Of a DNA stretch of 64,000 nucleotides, positions 36,172 to 44,147 are shown one piece after another. Where the stretch lies: positions 877,208 through 941,207 of the forward strand of contig WASS01000020.1 in NCBI GenBank assembly GCA_009712635.1, written 5' to 3'. Every line of letters starts with the position of its first letter. Within the stretch, counting starts at the first letter, position 1. A program made the position numbers and the translations under genes. This stretch comes from Hungatella sp. GTDB taxonomy: Bacteria; Bacillota; Clostridia; Lachnospirales; Lachnospiraceae. Below the pieces are notes generated by a model, which was not told the origin of the DNA, did not search any database, and was given only the letters and a program-made list of their open reading frames with translations.

Positions 36172-36939
36172 TTAATATGTAAACAACTGTACCCAGTACT
36201 GTGTACCTGCACTGTTTTGTAAATTACCAACACCGATATGTGTAAAGTTCTTATTTAAGATGTTAGCGCGGTGTCCGGCACTGTTCATCCATGCATTCAT
36301 AACTTCTTCCGGTGTCTTCTGTCCCCAGGCAATGTTCTCGCCTGCGCCCTGGAAGTTAACGCTCTGCTCTCTTAATGCAGTGGAGAAGGAGCTGCCGTTA
36401 GGACGTACATGATCAAAAGAGGTCTGAATTTCATTGGCTCTTACATTCGCTGCTTTTTCTACGTTAGCATCGATGGTAAGAGGTGCAAGTCCAGCTTTTG
36501 CTCTTTCTGCATTGACAAGATCAACAACCTGCTGAGTGTAGGTCTTGTTGGATGTGGAACCGTTGTTTGTGTTGCCGTTGTTTGTGTTACCGTTGTTGGT
36601 ATTGCCGTTGTTGGTATTACCGTTGTTAGTATTACCGTTGTTGGTATTGCCGTTGTTTGTATTTCCATTATTGGTATTGCTTCCGTTACCATTGTTGCAA
36701 TTTGTATTATTATTACCATTGCCGTTGATTAAACTTGACCAGTCCAAATTGTTTGAGTTGATCCCAAGCTGCTGAAGCTTCGCCTTTAAATCACTGGCAT
36801 TGCAGGAGCCATAAATTGCAGTCACGTTTCTTCCACCATAGCACTGTTTGTAAGAGTTATTCACCGCTGCGTTTGCTGTTAATGGAAGCATGCTTGTTAA
36901 GGTTAACGTAATCAATCCAATTGCCTTTAGTTTCTTCAA
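36172..36939 (-). CDS. Secreted CAP/SCP-domain protein with NTNNG repeats
   Basis: The 255-residue exported protein has a signal peptide (cleavage after about TANA, residue 24). A small Cys-containing region (CYGGRNVTAIYGSC) is followed by an Asn/Gly-rich linker with eight exact NTNNG repeats (88-127) and a CAP/SCP domain (about 134-255) with the conserved H177, E201 (GENIAWG) and H223 (AGHRAN) positions. CAP proteins of Firmicutes are wall-associated or secreted, and their biochemical action is not settled. AGGAGG precedes the ATG by about seven bases. Three 11-base-spaced half-sites lie just upstream. Confidence 0.93.
   Translation of the reverse strand: MKKLKAIGLITLTLTSMLPLTANAAVNNSYKQCYGGRNVTAIYGSCNASDLKAKLQQLGINSNNLDWSSLINGNGNNNTNCNNGNGSNTNNGNTNNGNTNNGNTNNGNTNNGNTNNGNTNNGNTNNGSTSNKTYTQQVVDLVNAERAKAGLAPLTIDANVEKAANVRANEIQTSFDHVRPNGSSFSTALREQSVNFQGAGENIAWGQKTPEEVMNAWMNSAGHRANILNKNFTHIGVGNLQNSAGTQYWVQLFTY
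36559..36678 (-). repeat. Eight 15-bp in-frame tandem repeats
   Basis: Eight copies of a 15-base unit encode NTNNG each. Third positions vary among copies, so the protein sequence is conserved more than the DNA. The number of copies is likely to vary between strains through slippage. Confidence 0.9.
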
Positions 36940-36962
36940 TGTTATTTCCTCCTTTTGGGTTT

Positions 36963-36990
36963 GTTACAATTTTATTACATTTGTGTTACA
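36963..36990 (-). promoter_or_regulatory. Triple OmpR-family-like direct repeat before the CAP/SCP gene
   Basis: On the minus strand TGTAAC-N5-TGTAAT-N5-TGTAAC gives three hexamers at exact 11-base steps. This matches the WalR-type pattern TGTWAH-N5-TGTWAH; read on the plus strand it also resembles tandem PhoP boxes (TTACA). The sites end 23 bases before the start codon. Confidence 0.6.
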
Positions 36991-37086
36991 AGAATATGAT
37001 AGCACTCTCACTTCCATTTTTCCAGTGGTAATACATGGTAATTATTTTTCCAGATTCCCAGAACCGGAAAAAGGTATTTTCCATAC

Positions 37087-37962
37087 TCATTCCAATTCTT
37101 TGTATGCATCTGTCAAAAAGTCCAGAAAATGCCTGCTTGCAGCAGGTAAAATCCTCTGATCCTTAAATACGACTCCAATGGTTCTGTTAAGCGGCGGTTC
37201 CATATTTCTTACAGCATTTTTGTAATCCACCCTGTTTAAAATTAAGTCGGAAAGAATCCCCACACCCAGTCCCTTTTCAATCATCGCCATAATTGTATAA
37301 TCATCATGAACAATATATTGAATGTTGGGCTTGACTCCATGATGCTGGAAATATTCCATGGGCTCATTTAAGCTTCCCTCTTCCAGCAATATAAATGGCT
37401 CCTGCGCCAATTCCTCAATAGGAATCTTATCTTTTGCCGCCAGGGGATGGTTAATGGGAAGAACTGCAAGCATGGGGTCTTTTTTTAAAGGAATGGTTTT
37501 CAGTTCCTGATCCGTTACTGCCTGGGGATTAACGAAACCAAAGTCCACGCTTCCTTCCTTCACCAGCTCCTCGATTGCCGTGTAGTCTCCCTGATAAAGC
37601 TGAAAGCTGACAGAAGGATATTTTTCTTTGAATCCTTTCATCAGTCCCGGAAGCCAGTGACAGGATACGCTGGCAAAGGTTCCTATACGGATGGATGCAT
37701 TCTGAATTCCTTCTATCTCACTTCGTTTTTCCATCAATTCCCTGTATACATGACAGATGTTTTTTATGTAAGGCATAAGTTCTGCGCCGTCCGGAGTCAG
37801 TGTTACACCTTTTTTTGACCGGACAAAAAGAACTGTATCAAGTTCCTCTTCCAGAGACTGAACCATCTGGCTGACAGCAGATTGTGTATAGCCCAGCTCT
37901 CTGGCCGCCTTTGTAAATCCTCCACATTCTGCAATTTTAACGACTGCCCGGTATCGGTTCAT
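37087..37962 (-). CDS. LysR family regulator next to azlCD
   Basis: The 291-residue protein has a LysR winged helix at 1-60 (GGFTKAARELGYTQSAVSQMV) and an inducer-binding domain (about 88-290). It is divergent from azlC with a 130-base shared region, so it probably controls branched-chain amino-acid export. The inducer is unknown. Confidence 0.9.
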   Translation of the reverse strand: MNRYRAVVKIAECGGFTKAARELGYTQSAVSQMVQSLEEELDTVLFVRSKKGVTLTPDGAELMPYIKNICHVYRELMEKRSEIEGIQNASIRIGTFASVSCHWLPGLMKGFKEKYPSVSFQLYQGDYTAIEELVKEGSVDFGFVNPQAVTDQELKTIPLKKDPMLAVLPINHPLAAKDKIPIEELAQEPFILLEEGSLNEPMEYFQHHGVKPNIQYIVHDDYTIMAMIEKGLGVGILSDLILNRVDYKNAVRNMEPPLNRTIGVVFKDQRILPAASRHFLDFLTDAYKELE

Positions 37963-38092
37963 TCATCCGCCCCCTTATCCATCAGTTTTCCTAATGTTTC
38001 CATTATAAACATTTGTTTTACTGATGTAAAGAACCGTGGTATATTTTTCTTAGTTTACCAAAGGGTTACATGCCCTGTTACGGAGGATTTTT

Positions 38093-38815
38093 ATGAATGA
38101 TCGCAGCTTACAATATACTTCGGGACTAAAGGACGGAATTCCAATCGGACTTGGGTACCTTGCAGTATCCTTTACCTTTGGCATCATGGCGGCTAATACG
38201 GGTCTTACACCATGGCAGGCCATCGTGATGTCATTAGCCAACTTAACCTCAGCAGGACAATTTGCAGGACTTGGGATTATTAAAGCAGGGGCATCCCTTG
38301 GAGAACTGGCTCTTGCCCAGTTTGTGATCAATTTAAGATACAGCTTAATGTCCTGTTCCCTGTCCCAGAAATTTAAAGAGGATACTCCTTTTTTCCACCG
38401 TCTTCTTATTGGGTACGGTATAACAGATGAAGTCTTTGGTGTTTCAGTCTGCAAATCCGGTAAATTAGATCCCCCCTACTGTTATGGGCTCCTGTCTGCA
38501 GCCGTACCTGGCTGGACACTTGGAACTGCAATCGGAGCTGTATCAGGAAGCCTGCTTCCAGACCGGATTATTAGTGCATTAAGCGTGGGGTTATACGCCA
38601 TGTTTGTTGCGATTATCGTACCTCCCGCAAGAGATAACCATACTTTGGCGTGGGTTGTGGTTATTTCCATGATTCTCAGCTTCCTGTTTTCCTGGCTTCC
38701 ATGGCTGCGTATGATTTCCTCTGGTATGAGGCTTATCCTTTCGACAGTTGTAATTGCAGGTGCAGCTGCACTTTTATTTCCATTTCCAGCCAAAGAGGAG
38801 GATTGTTATGAATGA
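38093..38815 (+). CDS. azlC: AzlC family branched-chain amino-acid exporter, large subunit
   Basis: The 240-residue membrane protein begins with a GLKDGIPIGLGYLAVSFTFG motif and carries SLANLTSAGQFAG, both characteristic of AzlC. With AzlD it exports branched-chain amino acids or analogues. GGAGG lies seven bases before the ATG, and the last eight bases overlap azlD. Confidence 0.93.
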   Translation: MNDRSLQYTSGLKDGIPIGLGYLAVSFTFGIMAANTGLTPWQAIVMSLANLTSAGQFAGLGIIKAGASLGELALAQFVINLRYSLMSCSLSQKFKEDTPFFHRLLIGYGITDEVFGVSVCKSGKLDPPYCYGLLSAAVPGWTLGTAIGAVSGSLLPDRIISALSVGLYAMFVAIIVPPARDNHTLAWVVVISMILSFLFSWLPWLRMISSGMRLILSTVVIAGAAALLFPFPAKEEDCYE

Positions 38816-39122
38816 CCGTATCTATGTATATATACTGGTAATGGCTGTCGTGACTTACGCTATCCGCGTACTTCCCCTGACTTTGATCCGGCGGGAAATA
38901 AAAAATACATGGGTACGGTCTTTTCTCTTCTATGTCCCTTATGTAACCTTGTCCGTAATGACGTTTCCGGCAATTTTGTCAGCTACCAGAAGTATCTGGT
39001 CTGCAGCAGCGGCATTGATTGCGGCTGTGGTGATGGCTTATAGGGGGAAGTCGTTGATTTTCGTTTCCCTGACAGCTTGCGGGGTTGTGTTTATGATGGA
39101 GTTAGTACTGGGGATTTTATAG
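38808..39122 (+). CDS. azlD: AzlD family exporter, small subunit
   Basis: The 104-residue membrane protein has four helices and an AzlD-typical start (YAIRVLPLTLIRREI). GAGGAGG lies five bases before ATG 38808, so an 18-codon upstream extension within azlC is rejected. The eight-base overlap with azlC implies coupled translation. Confidence 0.92.
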   Translation: MNDRIYVYILVMAVVTYAIRVLPLTLIRREIKNTWVRSFLFYVPYVTLSVMTFPAILSATRSIWSAAAALIAAVVMAYRGKSLIFVSLTACGVVFMMELVLGIL

Positions 39123-39134
39123 CAATAGCAGCGA

Positions 39135-39173
39135 GCAAAAAGGTGGCAGACAAAAAATAAGAGCCTGCCACCT
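39135..39173 (-). terminator. Terminator of the tandem domain-4-like genes
   Basis: AGGTGGCAG (39141-39149) pairs with CTGCCACCT (39165-39173). TTTTTGC follows on the minus strand only. It lies about 80 bases past the stop of the 330-residue protein. Confidence 0.75.
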
Positions 39174-39255
39174 AAAACAAAAAAATCAGAAGTTCATATT
39201 AAAATAAAAGCACTTTCAATGAAAGGTTCAAACGCTTCCCCTAAAAAATTATAAA

Positions 39256-40248
39256 TTAGGAAATTTCTTTCCATTTGGTATTTAATGTCGTTCCATAAAC
39301 CTCATAGCTTTTGCGTACAGGAGCATTAAATCCAACAGTAAAAATACTGGACCATGAGCCGATAAACCATGCTGCCATTGCTTCTACCTGAATATCTGTA
39401 GAACCTGCCGGAATATCCAACTGCTTGTTCACACCTGCCGTAAAGTCTCCGCTCTCTTTTTCAATACGCTGTCCGTTGAGAGTAAAAGTAATTTTAAACT
39501 TCGCAACATAGCCCCCCGTATTTCGAACGGTAATACTGCCCCCTACATTATCGCTTTGCAGCGCATGCATGGCTGAGGCAACGCCATTGCCCCCTTCTGC
39601 TGTATTTTGTAACAAAGGCACCATCTGTACACTCGTGTTGCCCCAGTGGTAGAGATCAAAATCATATTTCTTTTTGCCAACTATATATTCCACAGTTGCA
39701 GAAACATAAATTCGTTTCTCATCAAAATCCACACCTAATAAACCAGTGACACCAACCCCGGCTATGGTGGCACCAAGTTTTACAGTAGGATTCTGTGCAT
39801 CCAGATGAACATCTGCCAGCTTTATACCCATGCAGGACAGCTGCACAATAAACTGAGATGCAATGGGATTTTCCATGTCCAAATGAATATCGACCATATA
39901 ATTAAATGGTCCAACTGAACCGTTGATTTCACTGATATTGTCTTTCTTATTGGAAGTTGCCTGAAGCATTGGTTCATTGCTCTCCGGTGAATAAACACGC
40001 AGGGTTACAGCTTTTTCATCTGCAGTAAGCTCCACTCTCCCCTGTAGAGTCTGACCGTCTTCCATCTGTAATACCGTGCCATCACCGAAGGTTTTGCTAT
40101 CCCGCGACAACAGTTCAGTGCCGTTAAGCTTTACCGGTTTATTCAGGACTATACCGAACCCCCATACAAACTGCACAGGCGGATCAATACTGCCTGCTGA
40201 AAGCTCCATTTCAGTTCCATCTACGAGTATCATGTTAATTCTTGACAT
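39256..40248 (-). CDS. Protein with paralogous N-domain and cytolysin-domain-4-like C-domain
   Basis: Nothing shows an enzyme in this 330-residue protein. Residues 1-88 are homologous to the whole of the small protein encoded just before it (shared SSIDPP/GSIDPP, GAGTV/GDGTV and DGQTL-GR-ELT blocks). The middle (about 95-225) is beta-rich. Residues about 236-330 resemble the C-terminal beta-sandwich of thiol-activated cytolysins: GGYVAKFKITF near the start, a Trp-containing AAWFIGSWSSIF loop and a VYGTTL end. No signal peptide is visible. AAGGAGG lies seven bases before the ATG. Membrane or glycan binding is a guess from the fold alone. Confidence 0.75.
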   Translation of the reverse strand: MSRINMILVDGTEMELSAGSIDPPVQFVWGFGIVLNKPVKLNGTELLSRDSKTFGDGTVLQMEDGQTLQGRVELTADEKAVTLRVYSPESNEPMLQATSNKKDNISEINGSVGPFNYMVDIHLDMENPIASQFIVQLSCMGIKLADVHLDAQNPTVKLGATIAGVGVTGLLGVDFDEKRIYVSATVEYIVGKKKYDFDLYHWGNTSVQMVPLLQNTAEGGNGVASAMHALQSDNVGGSITVRNTGGYVAKFKITFTLNGQRIEKESGDFTAGVNKQLDIPAGSTDIQVEAMAAWFIGSWSSIFTVGFNAPVRKSYEVYGTTLNTKWKEIS

Positions 40249-40260
40249 AATTTTTCCTCC

Positions 40261-40527
40261 TTAAGCCGTATAAATATTTAGGGTTACTTTTTCTTTTGTG
40301 ATAGTAAGCTCCATTCTTCCTACCAAGGTTTGTCCATCTGCCATTTGGCATACAGTGCCAGCACCATACAATATTCTCCCCTCGCTTGGAAGTGGCTTAT
40401 TGTTGATTTTTACCGGTTGTTTGAGGATGATCTGAAAGCCTCCTTTAATACTTTTTGGCGGATCAATGCTACTTGCCGAGAACGTAAATTTTTGATCATC
40501 CAAAAGTATCACATTAATACTTGACAT
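40261..40527 (-). CDS. 88-residue paralogue of the neighbouring N-domain
   Basis: The small soluble protein aligns over its full length with residues 1-88 of the next gene product, at roughly half identity by eye. It is encoded 12 bases upstream of that gene with the same AAGGAGGAAAAATT ribosome-site context, so the pair arose by duplication of the domain with its translation signal. Function is unknown; it may be a free subunit or a competitor of the larger protein. Confidence 0.75.
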   Translation of the reverse strand: MSSINVILLDDQKFTFSASSIDPPKSIKGGFQIILKQPVKINNKPLPSEGRILYGAGTVCQMADGQTLVGRMELTITKEKVTLNIYTA

Positions 40528-40553
40528 AAATTTTTCCTCCTTATAATATTTTA

Positions 40554-40615
40554 TAAGTAGACTTTCTACTTACTATTTCATTATAGTGGCTGAATGGCTG
40601 AAGCCATTCAGCCAC
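40554..40615 (-). promoter_or_regulatory. Promoter box enclosed by two palindromes
   Basis: The -10 TATAAT (40585-40580, minus strand) abuts a 14-base perfect inverted repeat GTGGCTGAATGGCT-N2-AGCCATTCAGCCAC on its upstream side (40586-40615) and a TAAGTAG-N5-CTACTTA repeat on its downstream side (40554-40572). The upstream palindrome occupies the -35 region, where no good hexamer is seen. Activation or repression by a dimeric regulator is likely. Confidence 0.6.
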
Positions 40616-40735
40616 AAGTAGTGGCTCATACTGCATCTGTCAATGGCAATTTTTTACATTTATAAAGATGAATAAATGTTAATCAGCAGACTTAAAAACA
40701 CAAGTTTGCCGCTTTGAATGATAAAAGATGTATAT

Positions 40736-40790
40736 AAAAAAAGCCCCCATCAGAGGTGAATTATTTATCTAATTCATCCCTGATGGGAGC
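40736..40790 (-). terminator. Terminator after the displaced rrf2 3' end
   Basis: Minus strand GCTCCCATCAG (40790-40780) pairs with CTGATGGGGGC (40753-40743), with GGATGAATTA/TAATTCACC inside, then seven T. It stands just past the duplicated rrf2 tail and was probably that gene's original terminator. Confidence 0.8.
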
Positions 40791-40809
40791 TTCCTATTAA
40801 AAATCCATA

Positions 40810-40860
40810 CCTATATCACATAATTATCTATATAATCATTCTTATGAATCAAATCTGCAA
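40810..40860 (-). repeat. Direct repeat, displaced 3' end of rrf2
   Basis: In the minus-strand frame it reads ADLIHKNDYIDNYVI and a TAG stop, against DLIHKNDYMNNYVI in the intact gene. It has no gene body upstream; instead it is joined to the end of the decayed sugar-binding-protein gene. Confidence 0.85.
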
Positions 40861-41679
40861 CGGAGGTCCGAGTATTATTTCTGTACCGCCATCAGAGGCT
40901 TCTATTACCTGGTAATCTCCCATTTCTCCTGCCTTAAACTTGTCGCCGGCTTTTCCTGTGATTTTTCCTTCTACCAGAGCCATAGAGGTATATGCTCCCA
41001 AATAACCTACGTCAAGAGGATTCCACAGATACATATATGGGCAGGAATGTGCTTCATCATCCCCTATATATTCTGCCATTTCAGAAGGAAGTCCAAGACC
41101 GGTCAGCTTTACCTTTGATTTCTCGTCCTGAAGGACCTTGGCTGCTGCATTGATTCCGACTGTAGTAGGAGCGCAGATCACCTTTAAATCCGGATATTTT
41201 GATAAAAGAGCCTGTGTCTGATCTGTGGATTTCTGAGGTTCATCATCTCCATATGCAACTTCAACCAGATTGAGTTTCGAATACTTTTCTTCTTTCATCA
41301 CCTCTTTCATGGATTCAATCCATGCATTTTGATTGGTGGCCTGAGAGGTGGCGGAAAGAATGGCCCAATCTCCCTCACCGCCGGAGATATCATTGACTGC
41401 TTCCATCAATGCCTGACCGATTTCTTTGATTCCTGCTGCCATTGCGTCCTCTAATGCCGCCTGCAGGGCATTTTCATCATTCCCAGCGATACAGATGGAA
41501 TCCACGCCCTGAGAAATCAGTGACTGGATAACGGATACTTGTGCATCAGCCGTGGCAGACTCGGGGTGCTTTACGATGCACGTCCCTCCTTCCGCTTCAA
41601 TGACCTTTTGAAATCCCTGGGCGATCTTTTCATTGTAGGGATTTCCTGCTGATTTTGTGATGACCGCCTGCCATCTACC
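40849..41679 (-). pseudogene. Decayed sugar ABC substrate-binding protein gene (RhaS/LsrB-like)
   Basis: The frame runs from a stop at 41680-41682 and reads AVITKSAGNPYNEKIAQGFQ, the typical first strand of a periplasmic sugar-binding protein, but lacks start codon and signal peptide. About 25 residues expected between AMAAGIK and EIGQALMEAV are missing. The 3' end is fused to the rrf2 tail, so the last residues (LQI and stop) are foreign. Just upstream an unrelated tail (VDGIVYEEEFEFYKVSVAEIR, stop at 41675-41677) abuts it. Host-like base composition separates it from the AT-rich folate genes. It is a rearrangement scar and unlikely to be functional. Confidence 0.75.
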
Positions 41680-41751
41680 TTATCTCTGCCACAGAAACCT
41701 TATAAAACTCAAATTCTTCTTCATAAACAATCCCATCCACAATAAATCTAC

Positions 41752-42273
41752 TTAATCTTCTAATCGATTGGCTGCAGTCTTTTGTCTTAATTCTGCAATA
41801 GGATAAACAACCAGTCTAATTACAATCACTTCGATTGGTATCATGACTACATTTTGGAATACCCTTGTTGGAAGTACAGCAAGGTATCCTTGTCCCGTTA
41901 ACATATATAACCAAAATGAATTTAGAAATATACTAACAGCAATATTGGCGAATGCTACTACCCCCAACACACGCCAGGTCTTTTTGGGTTTCTGATACAA
42001 AAACAAACCATATAAAGCTCCTTTTAGCAATGCAGATATTGTAAATCCCGGAAAATATCCAAATGGATTAAGCATGGCTATTATAATATCCCCTAAAGCT
42101 GCATTAACTGACGCATAGAAAGGACCATACAAAATTGCGGTTAACGCAAGAGGAACAAATCCGAATCCAATCTTCATATATAACGTAGAGATAGTTAAAA
42201 ACCTGCCTGCAATTATCTGTAATGCTAACAGAACACCTAAAACAGCTATTTTCTGACCAAATTTTTCTTTCAT
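41752..42273 (-). CDS. folT: ECF transporter S component, folate family (copy 1)
   Basis: The 173-residue membrane protein has about six helices and the FolT-family pattern LYMKIGFGFVPLALTAILYGP, GDIIIAMLNPFGYFPGFTISA and LPTRVFQNVVMIPIE. It would bind folate outside and use the shared EcfT/EcfA1/EcfA2 module. Its start overlaps the stop of the propeller/glutaredoxin gene (ATGA). It is the last gene of the operon. Confidence 0.9.
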   Translation of the reverse strand: MKEKFGQKIAVLGVLLALQIIAGRFLTISTLYMKIGFGFVPLALTAILYGPFYASVNAALGDIIIAMLNPFGYFPGFTISALLKGALYGLFLYQKPKKTWRVLGVVAFANIAVSIFLNSFWLYMLTGQGYLAVLPTRVFQNVVMIPIEVIVIRLVVYPIAELRQKTAANRLED

Positions 42274-44123
42274 CTCATTTTGCCCCCTTTAACCTGTAGC
42301 TTTTCTTCAATAATATTATCTAAAGTACCTGAATCCAACATTTCCGGCAGTACACTTCCTGAAGCGATAAAATCTCCCCAAATTAGAATCTGCGGAAACC
42401 TGTTCCAGCCCGTTCTTTTAACTACCATTTTTCTCATTCCAGCATTATTAGTAAGATCAATTTTAATATATGGAAGATTATAATGCTCCAATAGCATACT
42501 GTCTCTTTCAATATAATATTGAGTACATTCTTTACTGTCATCTATAAATAGAATAACATTTTCCTCAAAAAAATTATGTTCCATTATACTCTCTGGCTCA
42601 CTTATTAGAGACAGCATATTATGTTCTTCTTCCATAACCACTGGATATCGTTTCATCTCTCCCTTTTCATTTCCTATGAATAATAAATCATTGGTCAACA
42701 GGCAGGTAGTTGCTAATTCATTGACCGATATGGAAGTAAAGCTTTTTTGAATTAACTCATCACATATTCCAATCTTCAGACTCGTAGATATGTAGGCCAC
42801 CCTGCCATTATCCGAACAATAAGATACTTTCCAAATACGGCCTTCTGTTATTTTCCTATAACAAATTTCATAATCCTTTTTGATATTCACTATCAGGATA
42901 GTACCCTCAAATGTGGAAATATAGATATATTCCTTTGAACTATTATAAGCCATGGAGGTAAAATGATAACCATTGCATTTTATAATCTTCTCTATCATAT
43001 TTTGCTGCCGATCCCAGATTATAAGTTCTCCTTCAACACTGAGAATGGCTATTTTTTGCTGTGATTCCAAAGAACAAATATCAATTAACTGATTGCAGCT
43101 GATCTTAAATGTTTCTATCTTTCTGGTATTCAGATCATATAATAAAAATATACCTTCTGCCGCCACAGCATATACGGTTACATTTATAATGCATAAATTA
43201 TTTAACCACAGCTTTACTCTTTCCAATAGTTCAGTATTTAATAAATTATTATCTATTTTAATTATTTCACCTCTGCTGGTAACTGCAATTAAACGATCCT
43301 GGGAAACGGCTGCAATGGCATTCAGCCACCCCACTGAACATTTCAGGTAATCTGATACATTTTCGGTCAGATTATATCCCACAATTTCGCCATTCTCGGA
43401 TACAGAATATAACATATTCTGGTGTACATAAAGATTCCATATTGCCCCGCCGTTTATTTGATTGTTTTCAATGTCATTGTAGGGAATTGAGTATAGTTCA
43501 CCATACTCTGTACCAATATAAAAATTATCTTTTATAAAAGCAATTGACAATATCCAGCCTTTTTTCACTGGATACCCTCCTGTATAAATACCTGACTTTA
43601 GATTCCACTTTCTGATATATCCATCATAGCCCGATGTGAATAAAGTATCTCCTACTATACAGGCATCAGTTACCCAGTTGGTGTGATTTCCTGTAAACGC
43701 TTTCTCCTCTCCTTCTTCTTTCTTTACAAAAATGTCAAATGTATTTCCATAATAGGCTCTCATATAAGTATTCTCTGAGATGTATATCTGCTTCCTTATC
43801 TTCGTTCCAGAGTTTACTTCTTCCTTTTTTTCGTTTTGTGGTATGGAGGCTCTCCCTATATTTTGTTCTATTTTTAAACAATTATTTTCATATAAAACAT
43901 GAATAGTATAATGTTTAAAAATCAGAGTTAACTTTTGTTTTTCTTTCCGGATCCCGCAAAAGCTACGGGAGTCAAAGAATCCCAAATATTCTCTATCAAA
44001 AAATTGAGGGTTATATATCTCTAATCGATTATCTGAAAATCCCAGTACTAAGAAACCAATGAAATCTTCCATGAAAATAATGGGTCGGTCTTCAGAATAA
44101 AGTGAAGTGACTTTTTTTATCAT
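42270..44123 (-). CDS. Beta-propeller (WD40-like) protein with C-terminal glutaredoxin-like domain
   Basis: The 617-residue protein has no signal peptide. Residues about 140-510 contain repeated four-strand units with phrases such as LFTSGYDGYIRKWNL and FYIGTEYGELYSI, as in WD40/PQQ propellers. Residues about 522-610 look like a monothiol glutaredoxin: NVILFID strand, C533-TQY where glutaredoxins have CxxS/CxFY, FPQI with cis-Pro P577, then IWGDFI and LDSGTLDNII. The usual glycine pair after the GDF strand reads ASGS. It sits between ecfT and folT with tight spacing, in a cluster that also has a gamma-glutamyltransferase. A role in folate or glutathione handling is inference. Confidence 0.75.
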   Translation of the reverse strand: MIKKVTSLYSEDRPIIFMEDFIGFLVLGFSDNRLEIYNPQFFDREYLGFFDSRSFCGIRKEKQKLTLIFKHYTIHVLYENNCLKIEQNIGRASIPQNEKKEEVNSGTKIRKQIYISENTYMRAYYGNTFDIFVKKEEGEEKAFTGNHTNWVTDACIVGDTLFTSGYDGYIRKWNLKSGIYTGGYPVKKGWILSIAFIKDNFYIGTEYGELYSIPYNDIENNQINGGAIWNLYVHQNMLYSVSENGEIVGYNLTENVSDYLKCSVGWLNAIAAVSQDRLIAVTSRGEIIKIDNNLLNTELLERVKLWLNNLCIINVTVYAVAAEGIFLLYDLNTRKIETFKISCNQLIDICSLESQQKIAILSVEGELIIWDRQQNMIEKIIKCNGYHFTSMAYNSSKEYIYISTFEGTILIVNIKKDYEICYRKITEGRIWKVSYCSDNGRVAYISTSLKIGICDELIQKSFTSISVNELATTCLLTNDLLFIGNEKGEMKRYPVVMEEEHNMLSLISEPESIMEHNFFEENVILFIDDSKECTQYYIERDSMLLEHYNLPYIKIDLTNNAGMRKMVVKRTGWNRFPQILIWGDFIASGSVLPEMLDSGTLDNIIEEKLQVKGGKMR

Positions 44124-44147
44124 ATCTGTTACCTCCTCCTATACAAA

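Noticed and set aside
36559-36678. CRISPR-like tandem repeats
   Set aside because: The repeats are contiguous 15-bp coding units without spacers.
36409-36775. Long open frames on both strands across the CAP/SCP repeat region
   Set aside because: They are low-complexity shadows of the 15-bp repeat units; only the frame with signal peptide and CAP domain is coherent.
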